From Bacillus sp. FJAT-44742 (GTDB taxonomy: Bacteria > Bacillota > Bacilli > Bacillales > Marinococcaceae): a DNA stretch of 64,000 nucleotides. The stretch is from the NCBI RefSeq assembly GCF_002797315.1, contig NZ_KZ454936.1, positions 2,799,645 to 2,863,644 of the forward strand, read 5' to 3'. Positions 53,082-60,851 of this stretch are shown piece by piece (positions within the stretch are counted from its first letter, which is position 1; the number at the start of each line of letters is the position of its first letter). A program made the translations under genes and the position numbers. The notes under the pieces were generated by a model. The model made no database searches and had not been told where the DNA came from. It saw only the letters and a program-made list of their open reading frames with translations.

Positions 53082-54269
53082 TTAATTTATTTTGTGACGC
53101 TCCAGGAAAGCACCCATTCGTTCGATAGCTGTCCGCAAAGAATCGAGTGAAGTAGCATAAGAGCAGCGGATGTGAGTTTCACCGCCTTCTCCAAATACAT
53201 CCCCCGGCACCACGGCTACTTGTTCTTCTACTAAAAGCTGCTCAGCAAATTCCTCAGCGTTCATTCCTGTCGGGCTAATATCCGGAAAAGCATAAAATGC
53301 CCCTCCAGGAAAATGACAAGGGAGTCCAATCTCATCGAAAGCCTTCACTAAATAGTTCCTTCTTTGTCTATAACTGGTAACCATACGACTTACATCTTCC
53401 TGTCCGTTTTGAAGAGCCTCAATGGCTCCATGCTGAGCCAGTGTAGATGCACACATCATTGTATACTGATGGATTTTCAGCATAGCTGAAACGATATCTT
53501 CTGGTCCACAGATAAACCCAAGACGCCACCCTGTCATAGCGAAGGCTTTGGAAAACCCAGATATCAAGATCGTCCGGTCCCACATTCCTTCACAGCGCGG
53601 GAAACTATAATGCGGCTCATCATAGCTGAGTTCCGCGTAAATTTCATCAGATAAAACGAGAAGGTCATGCTTTTCCACTAGGTAAGCAATCTCTTTTAAC
53701 TCATTCTCAGTCATAGTGGCCCCAGTTGGATTATTAGGGAAACAAAGAATGATTGCTTTCGTTCTCGCTGTAATTGCCTCTTCCAATTGGGAAGGTGTCA
53801 GCTTGAAATCGTTCTCTTTTTTTGTACCAATAGGTACTGGCACACCACCGGCCAATGAAACAATTGGCGCATAGGAGACAAAGCTGGGTTCCACCACAAT
53901 CACTTCATCACCTGGATTAACGATGGCCCTGACAGCCAGGTCTATTCCTTCACTGGCTCCGACAGTAACGAGAACTTCATCCTCAGGCTGGTACGAAACT
54001 TGAAAACGCTGTTTCATATATTTGGAAATTTCCTGTCGCAGTTCCAGTAAGCCAGCATTTGCCGTATATGCTGTATGCCCTCTCTCCATGGAATTAATGC
54101 TTGCCTCACGAACATTCCACGGAGTTACAAAATCAGGCTCCCCAACACCTAAAGAAATAACATTATCCATGGTGGAGGCAAGGTCAAAAAAACGCCGGAT
54201 TCCTGATGGCTTTATTCGTTGCACTGAGTCCGATAAGCGCTGTTTATTTTTAACCGATGAGAAAGTCAT
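53082..54269 (-). CDS. alaT: Alanine/aromatic aminotransferase family I (AlaT/YugH)
   Basis: A 395-residue fold-type I aminotransferase. FPNNPTGATMTENELKEIAY near 175, SDEIYAELSYDEP near 205, and the PLP lysine in ILISGFSKAFAMTGWRLGF near 235 are present, with the Arg of HIRCSYATS near the end. B. subtilis AlaT (YugH) is an alanine transaminase and forms an operon with alaR, exactly as here. The start overlaps the alaR stop by four bases (ATGA). Confidence 0.9.
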   Translation of the reverse strand: MTFSSVKNKQRLSDSVQRIKPSGIRRFFDLASTMDNVISLGVGEPDFVTPWNVREASINSMERGHTAYTANAGLLELRQEISKYMKQRFQVSYQPEDEVLVTVGASEGIDLAVRAIVNPGDEVIVVEPSFVSYAPIVSLAGGVPVPIGTKKENDFKLTPSQLEEAITARTKAIILCFPNNPTGATMTENELKEIAYLVEKHDLLVLSDEIYAELSYDEPHYSFPRCEGMWDRTILISGFSKAFAMTGWRLGFICGPEDIVSAMLKIHQYTMMCASTLAQHGAIEALQNGQEDVSRMVTSYRQRRNYLVKAFDEIGLPCHFPGGAFYAFPDISPTGMNAEEFAEQLLVEEQVAVVPGDVFGEGGETHIRCSYATSLDSLRTAIERMGAFLERHKIN

Positions 54270-54760
54270 GGCGAAACCACGATTCTTTTGTCTTCTTCGC
54301 CGTCATCAAACACTACCCCATCGTGTTTATATGTTTTGAGCTGAAAATGTGTAGTTGTGGATATAACTGAATCAAGTGTTGATAACTTACTTGAGACAAA
54401 GTTGGAAATTTCATTCATCGTTTTTCCCTCTATGACTACTTGAAGGTCATAAGCGCCTGACACAAGGTATAATGCTTTCACCTCAGAAAATCTGTAGATA
54501 CGCTCAGCTACTTCATCAAAGCCTACTCCTCGTTGTGGTGTAACTTTCACATCAATCATAGCTGTAACCCCAGGGTGATCATCAACCTTGCTCCAGTCGA
54601 TCACTGCATTGTAGCTTAAGATAATTTTTTCTTCCTGAAGCTTCGCCAGGATTCCATTAACTTTCTCTTCACTCACGTCTACCATCCTGGCCAGTGTAGG
54701 TACATCCAATCTGGCGTTTTCTTCAACAAGATGTAAAATTTCTAGTTCCTTCTCCTCCAT
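54266..54760 (-). CDS. alaR: Lrp/AsnC family regulator (AlaR/YugG)
   Basis: A 164-residue Lrp-type regulator: helix-turn-helix in LARMVDVSEEKVNGILAKLQ near 24-43, a linker and a RAM domain with VKALYLVSGAYDLQVVIEGK near 95. In B. subtilis AlaR activates alaT in response to alanine. Operon order alaR-alaT with a 4-base overlap is conserved. Confidence 0.9.
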   Translation of the reverse strand: MEEKELEILHLVEENARLDVPTLARMVDVSEEKVNGILAKLQEEKIILSYNAVIDWSKVDDHPGVTAMIDVKVTPQRGVGFDEVAERIYRFSEVKALYLVSGAYDLQVVIEGKTMNEISNFVSSKLSTLDSVISTTTHFQLKTYKHDGVVFDDGEEDKRIVVSP

Positions 54761-55041
54761 CTCACTGACTCCTTTCCCAACGTTGCTTCTCAGCCTCTGC
54801 CGTTTCTCTCTGTTTTTAAAACCGCAGAGGAAATAGTTTTCGTATCGTTAATCATATCATATTAATACGAAAAACTGAGGTTCCTTTTTAAAAATTCTGA
54901 GGACTTCTCTCGTTTTCTCTTCCACCTATTGGGGAATACTAAACTACGCTCTATTTGTGTTAAAACACTTGTTACGGTTGCACAATGATATACCCAGCTC
55001 CTTACTATAAAATTGCTATTCTCAAGGCAGGTGACTGAAAA

Positions 55042-55698
55042 ATGGCAGAACATAAACCAGTGGATGCTTCAAAAAAAAGTGAAGATAACCCTGAGCATGT
55101 ACCTGAAAAAGCCTCTGTTGCTCTTTTATTAATAGACACGATAAATGATATGGAATTTGAAGATGGAGAGAAATTATTTGAACAGTCTCTTCCAGCCGCT
55201 AAAAAAATAGCAAAATTAAAAAGAAGAGTAAAATCTTACGACGTTCCTGTCATTTATGTAAATGACAATTATGGAAGATGGCAAAGTGATTTCAGACAGC
55301 TCGTTGACCATTGTCTTGAAAATAATGTACGTGGCAAGCCTATCGTAGAATTGCTTCTTCCAGAGGAAGATGACTATTTTGTTTTAAAACCTCAGTTCTC
55401 AGCTTTTTTTGCTACTCCTCTTGATCTGCTACTCGATTATCTAGAAGTAAAAACGTTGATTATTGCCGGGTTTGCAGGCAACATGTGTGTTCACTTTACG
55501 GTAAATGACGCCTACATGCGCCACTACAAAACCATTGTGCCCTCTGACTGCACAGCCTCTAACACCGAAGAGAGTGACCTGAATTCTTTGGAGATGATGC
55601 ACGCTCTCTTAAAAACAAACATCACTTCCTCCGACGAACTGGACCTAGTGGAAATTATTCAAAAAGCAAATGATTACTTTAAACAGCAACGAAAGTAA
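55042..55698 (+). CDS. Isochorismatase family cysteine hydrolase
   Basis: A 218-residue protein of the isochorismatase/nicotinamidase fold. The catalytic triad is Asp32 (LLIDTINDMEF), Lys in FVLKPQFSAFF and Cys in AGFAGNMCVHFTV. The family hydrolyses amides or N-carbamoyl compounds. The metal-binding His of true nicotinamidases is not evident, so the substrate is unknown. A charged N-terminal extension of about 23 residues precedes the domain. The stop codon lies in a 25-bp perfect palindrome. Confidence 0.85.
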   Translation: MAEHKPVDASKKSEDNPEHVPEKASVALLLIDTINDMEFEDGEKLFEQSLPAAKKIAKLKRRVKSYDVPVIYVNDNYGRWQSDFRQLVDHCLENNVRGKPIVELLLPEEDDYFVLKPQFSAFFATPLDLLLDYLEVKTLIIAGFAGNMCVHFTVNDAYMRHYKTIVPSDCTASNTEESDLNSLEMMHALLKTNITSSDELDLVEIIQKANDYFKQQRK

Positions 55699-55717
55699 GG
55701 TGCCTGGCACCTTACTT
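55693..55717. repeat. 25-bp perfect palindrome containing GGTGCC-T-GGCACC
   Basis: Arms of 12 bases (AAGTAAGGTGCC) around a central T. It overlaps the stop codon of the isochorismatase gene and contains the same core as the palindrome at 52763. Confidence 0.7.
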
Positions 55718-55739
55718 GTTTGTAATATACTTGCAATAT

Positions 55740-55772
55740 AAAAGACGCTCCCTCTTCAGGAGAGGAAGCGTC
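55740..55772 (-). terminator. Intrinsic terminator of luxS
   Basis: GACGCT-x-CCTCT and AGAGG-x-AGCGTC form a strong stem, followed by TTTTAT on the minus strand, about 19 bases after the luxS stop. Confidence 0.85.
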
Positions 55773-55774
55773 CA

Positions 55775-55794
55775 TTAAACAAACGTTTGTTTAA
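55775..55794. repeat. 20-bp perfect palindrome at the luxS stop codon
   Basis: TTAAACAAAC followed immediately by its reverse complement GTTTGTTTAA. The luxS TAA (55791-55793) is inside. With no loop it is a better protein-binding site than an RNA hairpin. Confidence 0.65.
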
Positions 55795-56261
55795 AATACT
55801 TCTTTCAATGATTCGGCATCCTGTTCAAGCCAGTACTTCATCCACTTTTTTGCACCTTCAAGGTTATGAAGCTTAGCCTGCCCGCACTGTTCTTCGTTAG
55901 CGGCCGGCACCTCTTCAAGCTCAATAGAATATTCCATAGTTTTTTTCAGGACATCAATAAGTTCTTCAATTGAAGGCTCACCATTCATAATAAGATAAAA
56001 GCCAGTCTGACATCCCATTGGAGAAAGGTCAATCACTTCAAAATGATCATACTCTTCTGTGAAACGACGGACATTCAGAGCGAGCAAGTGCTCCAGCGTA
56101 TGAATGACAGGAGGCTGAAGGTTTTGTTTGTTAGGCTGACAAAAACGAATATCGTACTTGTTAACGTAACCGTCACTCCCAACTTTTTGAACGCCTGCAT
56201 GGCGAATATACGGGGCCTTTACAATATTGTGATCAAGCTCAAAACTTTCTACGCTTGGCAT
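55791..56261 (-). CDS. luxS: S-ribosylhomocysteine lyase LuxS
   Basis: A 156-residue LuxS with every key residue at the B. subtilis position: metal ligands His54 and His58 (HTLEHLL) and Cys126 (EEQCGQAK), and catalytic Cys84 (MGCQTGFYL) and Glu57. It splits S-ribosylhomocysteine into homocysteine and the autoinducer-2 precursor in the activated methyl cycle. It is monocistronic. An 18-bp palindrome lies just upstream of the ribosome site. Confidence 0.96.
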   Translation of the reverse strand: MPSVESFELDHNIVKAPYIRHAGVQKVGSDGYVNKYDIRFCQPNKQNLQPPVIHTLEHLLALNVRRFTEEYDHFEVIDLSPMGCQTGFYLIMNGEPSIEELIDVLKKTMEYSIELEEVPAANEEQCGQAKLHNLEGAKKWMKYWLEQDAESLKEVF

Positions 56262-56281
56262 GAAATCACTCCTTATTCTTT

Positions 56282-56299
56282 AAAGAGGAAATCCTCTTT
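56282..56299. promoter_or_regulatory. 18-bp palindrome in the luxS leader
   Basis: AAAGAGGA and TCCTCTTT flank two bases, about 20 bases upstream of the luxS start. It could be an operator or a hairpin near the ribosome site; no U run follows that would make it a terminator for luxS transcription. Confidence 0.4.
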
Positions 56300-56354
56300 A
56301 TATATGCTAGTGTGATTATGATGATACTATGGTTTGCTATCTTAATACAATCAT

Positions 56355-57116
56355 TTACGATGTTTTTCCTTTATCTTCTGTGATTTCCTTTTTGCCAAAC
56401 AGTTCACCGGCAAGCTTTACATAATCGGTAATAAGGCCATCTGCCCCTTTATTCACAAGATCAACCATTCTTTTTGGATGATTGACCGTCCATACATACA
56501 CAGGCTTTTGTAAGGCATGCATTCTTTTTAAAAAATTCAGCCTGAGGACACGGTAGTTAGGGCATACTATATCAGCTTTTGTTTTAATTAATCTTCTTTC
56601 TGGAAAGATGTCCTGCTGGTAAGCCGTCAACCTGAATCTGTGTTGAAATACATTTTTGCCAAGCAAAAGTCCCGTAGGAACTTGAGAGTCAATTTCTTTT
56701 ACCCTTACTAAAATATCATCATTAAACGAAGAAATTAACAGATGTTTAAGAGGAAAACGACCACTGGCCGTTTTGATGATATCTTTTTCAAGACCCGGTT
56801 CTTTCACTTCCAAATTCAACCTGATCTTTCCTCTGCATGCGTCAAGAACATCCTCTAATAAAGGAGGAGTCCAGCCAAGAAGACCTGTCTGCATGATCCA
56901 TTCCTTATAGGTTAAAGCCCCGACAGGAACCTTGTTCCATTTCTTATCATGGAAACAAACTAAATAACCATCCTTTGTACGTCTAATATCCGTTTCAACA
57001 TAATCGGCCCCGCCGGCAATCGCCTGGTTAAAGGATTCGATCGTGTTTTCCTGTGCGCCTAAATTGGTTACACCACGATGAGAAATAATGATTGGCGTGG
57101 CTAACTCTTTTATCAT
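56355..57116 (-). CDS. Glycerophosphodiester phosphodiesterase (UgpQ/GlpQ type)
   Basis: A 253-residue GDPD-fold protein. Active-site segments are ISHRGVTNLGAQENTIESF (residues 11-29) with His, Arg and Glu, and YVETDIRRTKDGYLVCFHD near 38-56 with the metal Glu-Asp pair. PVYVWTVNHPKRMVDLVNKG and TDYVKLA close the barrel. There is no signal peptide, so it is a cytoplasmic form that releases glycerol-3-phosphate from glycerophosphodiesters. Confidence 0.9.
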   Translation of the reverse strand: MIKELATPIIISHRGVTNLGAQENTIESFNQAIAGGADYVETDIRRTKDGYLVCFHDKKWNKVPVGALTYKEWIMQTGLLGWTPPLLEDVLDACRGKIRLNLEVKEPGLEKDIIKTASGRFPLKHLLISSFNDDILVRVKEIDSQVPTGLLLGKNVFQHRFRLTAYQQDIFPERRLIKTKADIVCPNYRVLRLNFLKRMHALQKPVYVWTVNHPKRMVDLVNKGADGLITDYVKLAGELFGKKEITEDKGKTS

Positions 57117-57195
57117 TTTGATACTTCCCCACTTTTTGTCCTTTTCTTTACCTATCCCCGAATTTTAATAAGAATACACTGGTTATAGGTGGAGA

Positions 57196-57466
57196 TTACT
57201 GATGGCTTGTGTTTTCTGATACCTTTATCGCGGCTTTGGCAAGTGCTCCCAGGACAACAGCCTTTTTCCTGATCCTCCATGTACTTTGCCCTAATATAGG
57301 CTTCTCCTTCTGTGGAGCGGACATAATGGGATGGAAGTTGATTGAGAGCCAGTGCTGCCACGTCCTGCTGACATTCTTCACAAGTACATGGTAAATACAA
57401 ATGATGCACATGTTCCTTTAGTATATGTGCAACAATTCCTTCCATTGCGTTTTTCATTGCATCCAT
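57196..57466 (-). pseudogene. comFB: ComFB-family gene with a frameshift
   Basis: The first frame from ATG 57466 gives the ComFB features: two-Cys motif PCTCEECQQDVAALALNQLP and SHYVRSTEGEAYIRAKYMED. After GAAAAAGG (57261-57268 on the minus strand) it turns into GCCPGSTCQSRD and unrelated sequence. Dropping one G restores KAVVLGALAKAAIKVSENTS and a stop at 57196, which looks like the normal ComFB C-terminus. It is therefore a frameshifted gene, a sequencing error at the homopolymer, or a programmed shift. The uncorrected frame ends at 57152 (104 residues). Confidence 0.65.
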
Positions 57467-57505
57467 CCTCTCCTTCCCCAGGGAAAGCCCTTTTTTACAG
57501 GTTTC

Positions 57506-57934
57506 TTATTGGTTGGGAGGGTCTCCATGAATCATCACAGGCACCTGGTGGCTTCGGGCAAATTGCTTGAGAGCTTCATCGTAATCTGTCGGGGTATATT
57601 GGATCACACGCCACCTCATCCCTTTATGCAATCTGATAAGCACACCTTTTTGAGCCCATTTCATGTATAAAATGACCATTTCTTTTATGTTTTCAGGCTC
57701 AGCTGTCTTTTCTTTAATTGTAAAATTAAACACTTTAGTTTTGATGCGGATGATGTCCTCTTCTACTTGAAGTTCATATGTAACCAACAAAAAGTAAACA
57801 GGTAATAGTGGCAATAAGTATGGTAGAACGGGAATTTGAAACTCAAAATAAAATGCATACCAAACCGTCAGTACAAATAAAAACAACCAGAGCGGTCTGG
57901 ATTCTGTAGCATGATACACTTTTTCCACAGCCAT
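57506..57934 (-). CDS. Two-helix membrane protein with C-terminal PH-like domain, hypothetical
   Basis: A 142-residue protein with two hydrophobic helices (PLWLFLFVLTVWYAFYF and PVLPYLLPLLPVYFLLV) near residues 14-50. A soluble beta-rich part (ELQVEEDIIRIKTKVFNF through WRVIQYTPTDYDEALKQFA) resembles bacterial PH-like domains. The family is not recognised with confidence. It is transcribed alongside the comFB remnant, with a gap of about 40 bases. Confidence 0.65.
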   Translation of the reverse strand: MAVEKVYHATESRPLWLFLFVLTVWYAFYFEFQIPVLPYLLPLLPVYFLLVTYELQVEEDIIRIKTKVFNFTIKEKTAEPENIKEMVILYMKWAQKGVLIRLHKGMRWRVIQYTPTDYDEALKQFARSHQVPVMIHGDPPNQ

Positions 57935-58072
57935 CCCTTCCTTTCCTTATCATGGTAGCATATCACGCTCAGCAGGTCATAAGACTTTTCATAAAATATT
58001 ATATAGGGTACAATATTTAGTGATACGAAATAAACACAGTCATGTGTGATGTATTTTTGAGGGTGATTACTT

Positions 58073-59314
58073 ATTAATTCTGAACGTATTGCAAGCCGCA
58101 ATTTAAAAATTATGTGGTTTGCCAATTTTTTTGTAGCAGCCAGTGCTACGATGGTTCTTCCTTTTATATCTTTATATATAGAAACACTCGGTGACTTTTC
58201 TGATGCCTATGTACAACGATGGGCCGGGTATGTCTTTGGTGTTACCTTTTTAGTGGCATTCTTTTTTGCTCCTTTATGGGGCCGTTTTGGGGATCGTTAC
58301 GGTCGGAAGTCGATTTTAGTCATCACGGGACTCGGTATATCCATAAGCATTTTCTTGATGGGTTTTGTTGAATCCGTTATGGGACTTTTCTTGCTCCGGC
58401 TGTTCATGGGAATCGTTACAGGTTTTATCCCCACCGCCATTGCCCTGATCTCGGCACAGAGCAGTAAAGAAACGGCTGGTGAAAAGCTCGGCACCCTGCA
58501 GACTGGCACGGTTGCCGGGGGACTGCTTGGTCCTCTTATGGGAGGAGTATTGGCAGATACGACTGGCTTTGCGTTGACCTTTGTTATTACATCTATTGTT
58601 ATTGCATTATCGACAGTACTCGTTGTTTTCGGAGTAAAGGAAGTGGTGTACAAGGAAGAAGGAGAAGAAGAAAGATCCTACAGTAAAAAAGAAATTTTCC
58701 GCCATGTTTTTACCCATCCTGTCCTGCTCATCGTTATGATTATTTCACTAGTGATGCAAACAGCTAATTTTAGCGTCCAGCCTCTGCTCGCCTTGTATGT
58801 AAATGAGTTAAACTCAACTGAAAACATTGCTTTTATGGCTGGTTTTGTTTTCTCAGTAACTGGTCTTGGAAGCTTGGTCGCCGCACGAAAATGGGGACAG
58901 CTCGGAGACAAAATAGGTCATGAAAAGGTACTGCTCATATTGCTTATTTTATCTGCAGTCTTTTTTATCCCCCAGGCCTTTGTTACAGAGATATGGCAGC
59001 TTGTACTCCTGCGTTTTTTGTTTGGTGTGCAGGTAGGCGGGTTAATCCCTTGCATGACAGCCTACATTCGACAAGCTTGCCCTGTAACTGTGCAAGGGGA
59101 GGTAATGGGATATAATCAAAGCTTCCGGTTTCTGGGGAATGTTGTTGGGCCTGTTATGGGGGGAACAGTCGCCTCTTTTTTCCATATCCCATTTGTTTTT
59201 ATCGTATCAGGGGGGCTTTTTATCATAAGCGCTTTCGTCTTATGGCTTACCCTATCTCGTATCAATCAACACTCTCCTCTCCCTTCAGCGGAAGCAGGCA
59301 AAGTCAGATCTTAA
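58073..59314 (+). CDS. MFS drug-exporter-like transporter with apparent ATT start
   Basis: A 12-TM major-facilitator protein of about 413 residues: motif A GRFGDRYGRKSIL between TM2 and TM3 and motif C GTVAGGLLGPLMGG in TM5, as in multidrug or TetA-like exporters. The first ATG (58112, MWFANFF) lacks a ribosome site and begins inside TM1. In frame upstream, an ATT at 58073 lies six bases after GAGGGTGA and adds a normal N-terminus (NSERIASRNLKI). A TGA sits three codons before the ATT. So translation probably begins at ATT, or an ATG was mutated. Confidence 0.85.
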   Translation: MNSERIASRNLKIMWFANFFVAASATMVLPFISLYIETLGDFSDAYVQRWAGYVFGVTFLVAFFFAPLWGRFGDRYGRKSILVITGLGISISIFLMGFVESVMGLFLLRLFMGIVTGFIPTAIALISAQSSKETAGEKLGTLQTGTVAGGLLGPLMGGVLADTTGFALTFVITSIVIALSTVLVVFGVKEVVYKEEGEEERSYSKKEIFRHVFTHPVLLIVMIISLVMQTANFSVQPLLALYVNELNSTENIAFMAGFVFSVTGLGSLVAARKWGQLGDKIGHEKVLLILLILSAVFFIPQAFVTEIWQLVLLRFLFGVQVGGLIPCMTAYIRQACPVTVQGEVMGYNQSFRFLGNVVGPVMGGTVASFFHIPFVFIVSGGLFIISAFVLWLTLSRINQHSPLPSAEAGKVRS

Positions 59315-59325
59315 GACATTATAAA

Positions 59326-59370
59326 AAGGGCTGAGCTCAAACATTCACTTTTGAGCTCAGCCCTTTTTTA
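59326..59370. terminator. Bidirectional intrinsic terminator
   Basis: AAAAGGGCTGAGCTCAAA and its complement form a stem of about 18 bp around an 8-base loop, with T runs on both strands. It separates the convergent MFS and heme-copper-oxidase-like genes. Confidence 0.92.
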
Positions 59371-59775
59371 TTGTGCGTCTGTAATGTACTTACCGTGAAC
59401 AAATGTCATGACAGCAAACAAAATGAAACTCACTGCCAGAATTGTTCCCCCGATGATAAACGCCATGAGAGTGACCGTAGAGCCTGGTATAAAATAATAA
59501 GCCCACATGCCTCCGCTCAGGCCAATTGATCCAAAAAATGCTGTCCATACATGGACCGTTGCAAGCTTTGAGGATTTAGGAACAGGAAACATCCGATAAT
59601 ACGCAGCAAATGCAAATAATGACAGCCAGCCAACCACCAAAATATGAGCATGAATTGGCCGTAATGCCATTGATCCCGCGCCTGCCATGTGTGATCCCAT
59701 AATTGTACCAATGACTGCAAAAATAGCTGAAGTCTGCAATAAAAATTTAGTTCGATTCAAATCTATTTCCCCCAT
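59368..59775 (-). CDS. Small 4-TM cytochrome oxidase subunit I-like membrane protein
   Basis: A 135-residue protein with four membrane helices. The segment LRPIHAHILVVGWLSLFAFA resembles the His-bearing helix of heme-copper oxidase subunit I, and MFPVPKSSKLATVHVW follows. It is far too short for an oxidase and lacks the full set of heme and copper ligands. Databases often name such proteins after subunit I of cbb3 oxidases. It could bind one heme; the true role is unknown. Confidence 0.65.
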   Translation of the reverse strand: MGEIDLNRTKFLLQTSAIFAVIGTIMGSHMAGAGSMALRPIHAHILVVGWLSLFAFAAYYRMFPVPKSSKLATVHVWTAFFGSIGLSGGMWAYYFIPGSTVTLMAFIIGGTILAVSFILFAVMTFVHGKYITDAQ

Positions 59776-59913
59776 GATTTGTAGTCTCTAAATGGCTTTC
59801 AGCTTGTATTATTCCATAAGAGTGATTCGGCGGCAAGATCACTTGCCCTTCCTATTGTGACGTCCCCATGAATCTTCACCGCTTTTCGTCCAGACAAAGT
59901 AGTAAAAAACGCA

Positions 59914-59945
59914 TTGTTAACCAAACAAAAAAATAAGTTGACGAA
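59914..59945 (+). promoter_or_regulatory. BirA-like biotin operator over the bioY promoter
   Basis: TTGTTAACC (59914-59922) and AGTTGACGAA (59936-59945) resemble the two halves of the Gram-positive BirA operator. The right half overlaps the -35 hexamer TTGACG (59938-59943), which pairs with TAGGAT (59961-59966) after 17 bases. Biotin-loaded BirA would block this promoter. Confidence 0.65.
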
Positions 59946-60000
59946 AGAGTCATATTTGAGTAGGATTAAAATACGACAATGTACTAAGGAAGGTGGTCCC

Positions 60001-60597
60001 TTGAAATTTAAACCGCTAGACATTATTTTAGTAGCAATGTTTGCTGCTCTCATGGGGGTAGGAGCAAACATCACGGCTTTTCTCGTTGTTGGAGGTGTCC
60101 CCATAACCCTCCAGCCTATCATTGCTATTCTTGCCGGTATTGTCCTTGGCAGCCGCCTTGGATCCTTATCTATGATTATCTATACGTTAATCGGTCTTGT
60201 AGGCATGCCTGTCTTCGCTCAATTTTCCGGGGGACTGCGAACCTTTGTCAGCCCGACATTCGGATTTATTCTTTCATTCATTCTCGTTGCTTACGTTGTC
60301 GGAAAATTAATTGAGTCCAAACAAAGTCCTGGTTTACCAACATTTTTCATAGCAGCATTTGTCGGTCTTACAATTAATTATCTATTGGGAACGAATTACA
60401 TGTATTATGCTTATTTATTTATTGCAGAAGCACCAGAAGGCTTCAGCTATTCAATGGTTTGGGCCTGGATGGCGGCTCCATTAGTAAAAGATATTATTTT
60501 CACTGTCCTTTCTGCAGGAGCCGGCTATAAAATATATTATCTAATAAGAAAACGTCACACCCACTTTCAATCACCAAGACAACAATCAGTTTCATAA
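60001..60597 (+). CDS. bioY: Biotin transporter BioY (S component)
   Basis: The TTG at 60001 after AAGGAAGGTGG gives 198 residues starting MKFKPLDIILVAMFAALMGV. Six membrane helices; BioY features are GGVPITLQPIIAILAGIVLG near 35-54, LIGLVGMPVFAQFSGGLRTF, and SPTFGFILSFILVAYVVG near 90. It binds biotin for an ECF-type importer (EcfAT encoded elsewhere) or works alone. The BirA-like site upstream supports biotin control. A longer frame from 59914 would run through the operator and is rejected. Confidence 0.9.
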   Translation: MKFKPLDIILVAMFAALMGVGANITAFLVVGGVPITLQPIIAILAGIVLGSRLGSLSMIIYTLIGLVGMPVFAQFSGGLRTFVSPTFGFILSFILVAYVVGKLIESKQSPGLPTFFIAAFVGLTINYLLGTNYMYYAYLFIAEAPEGFSYSMVWAWMAAPLVKDIIFTVLSAGAGYKIYYLIRKRHTHFQSPRQQSVS

Positions 60598-60636
60598 TCC
60601 ATAAAAAAAGCTGGGACTAAACCCAGTTAAATTAAT

Positions 60637-60673
60637 AAGGGACTCTCAATCCGGTGAGAGTTCCCTTTTTTTG
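60637..60673 (+). terminator. Intrinsic terminator of bioY
   Basis: AAGGGACTCTC and GAGAGTTCCCTT pair (one bulge) around a 6-base loop and are followed by TTTTTTT. A smaller CTGGG/CCCAG hairpin precedes it at 60611-60626. Confidence 0.85.
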
Positions 60674-60784
60674 TTTTCAGTAGGTAGTTGTTCAAAGTTA
60701 CACTCGCTAACGTAGCCAACTGGCACTTTGATCAGGAGAGCGACTCTTTTACGTGTTTTATACCGGCAAATGTAATATTTCTTC

Positions 60785-60835
60785 TAAAAAAGAAAGTGTC
60801 TCATCCAGGCCACTGCAATGTGACCTTATGAGACA
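60785..60835 (-). terminator. Intrinsic terminator of the dctQMP operon
   Basis: GTGTCTCAT and ATGAGACAC close a large stem-loop and are followed by TTTCTTTTTT on the minus strand, about 20 bases after the dctP stop. Confidence 0.8.
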
Positions 60836-60851
60836 CCTCCCCTTTATTAAT

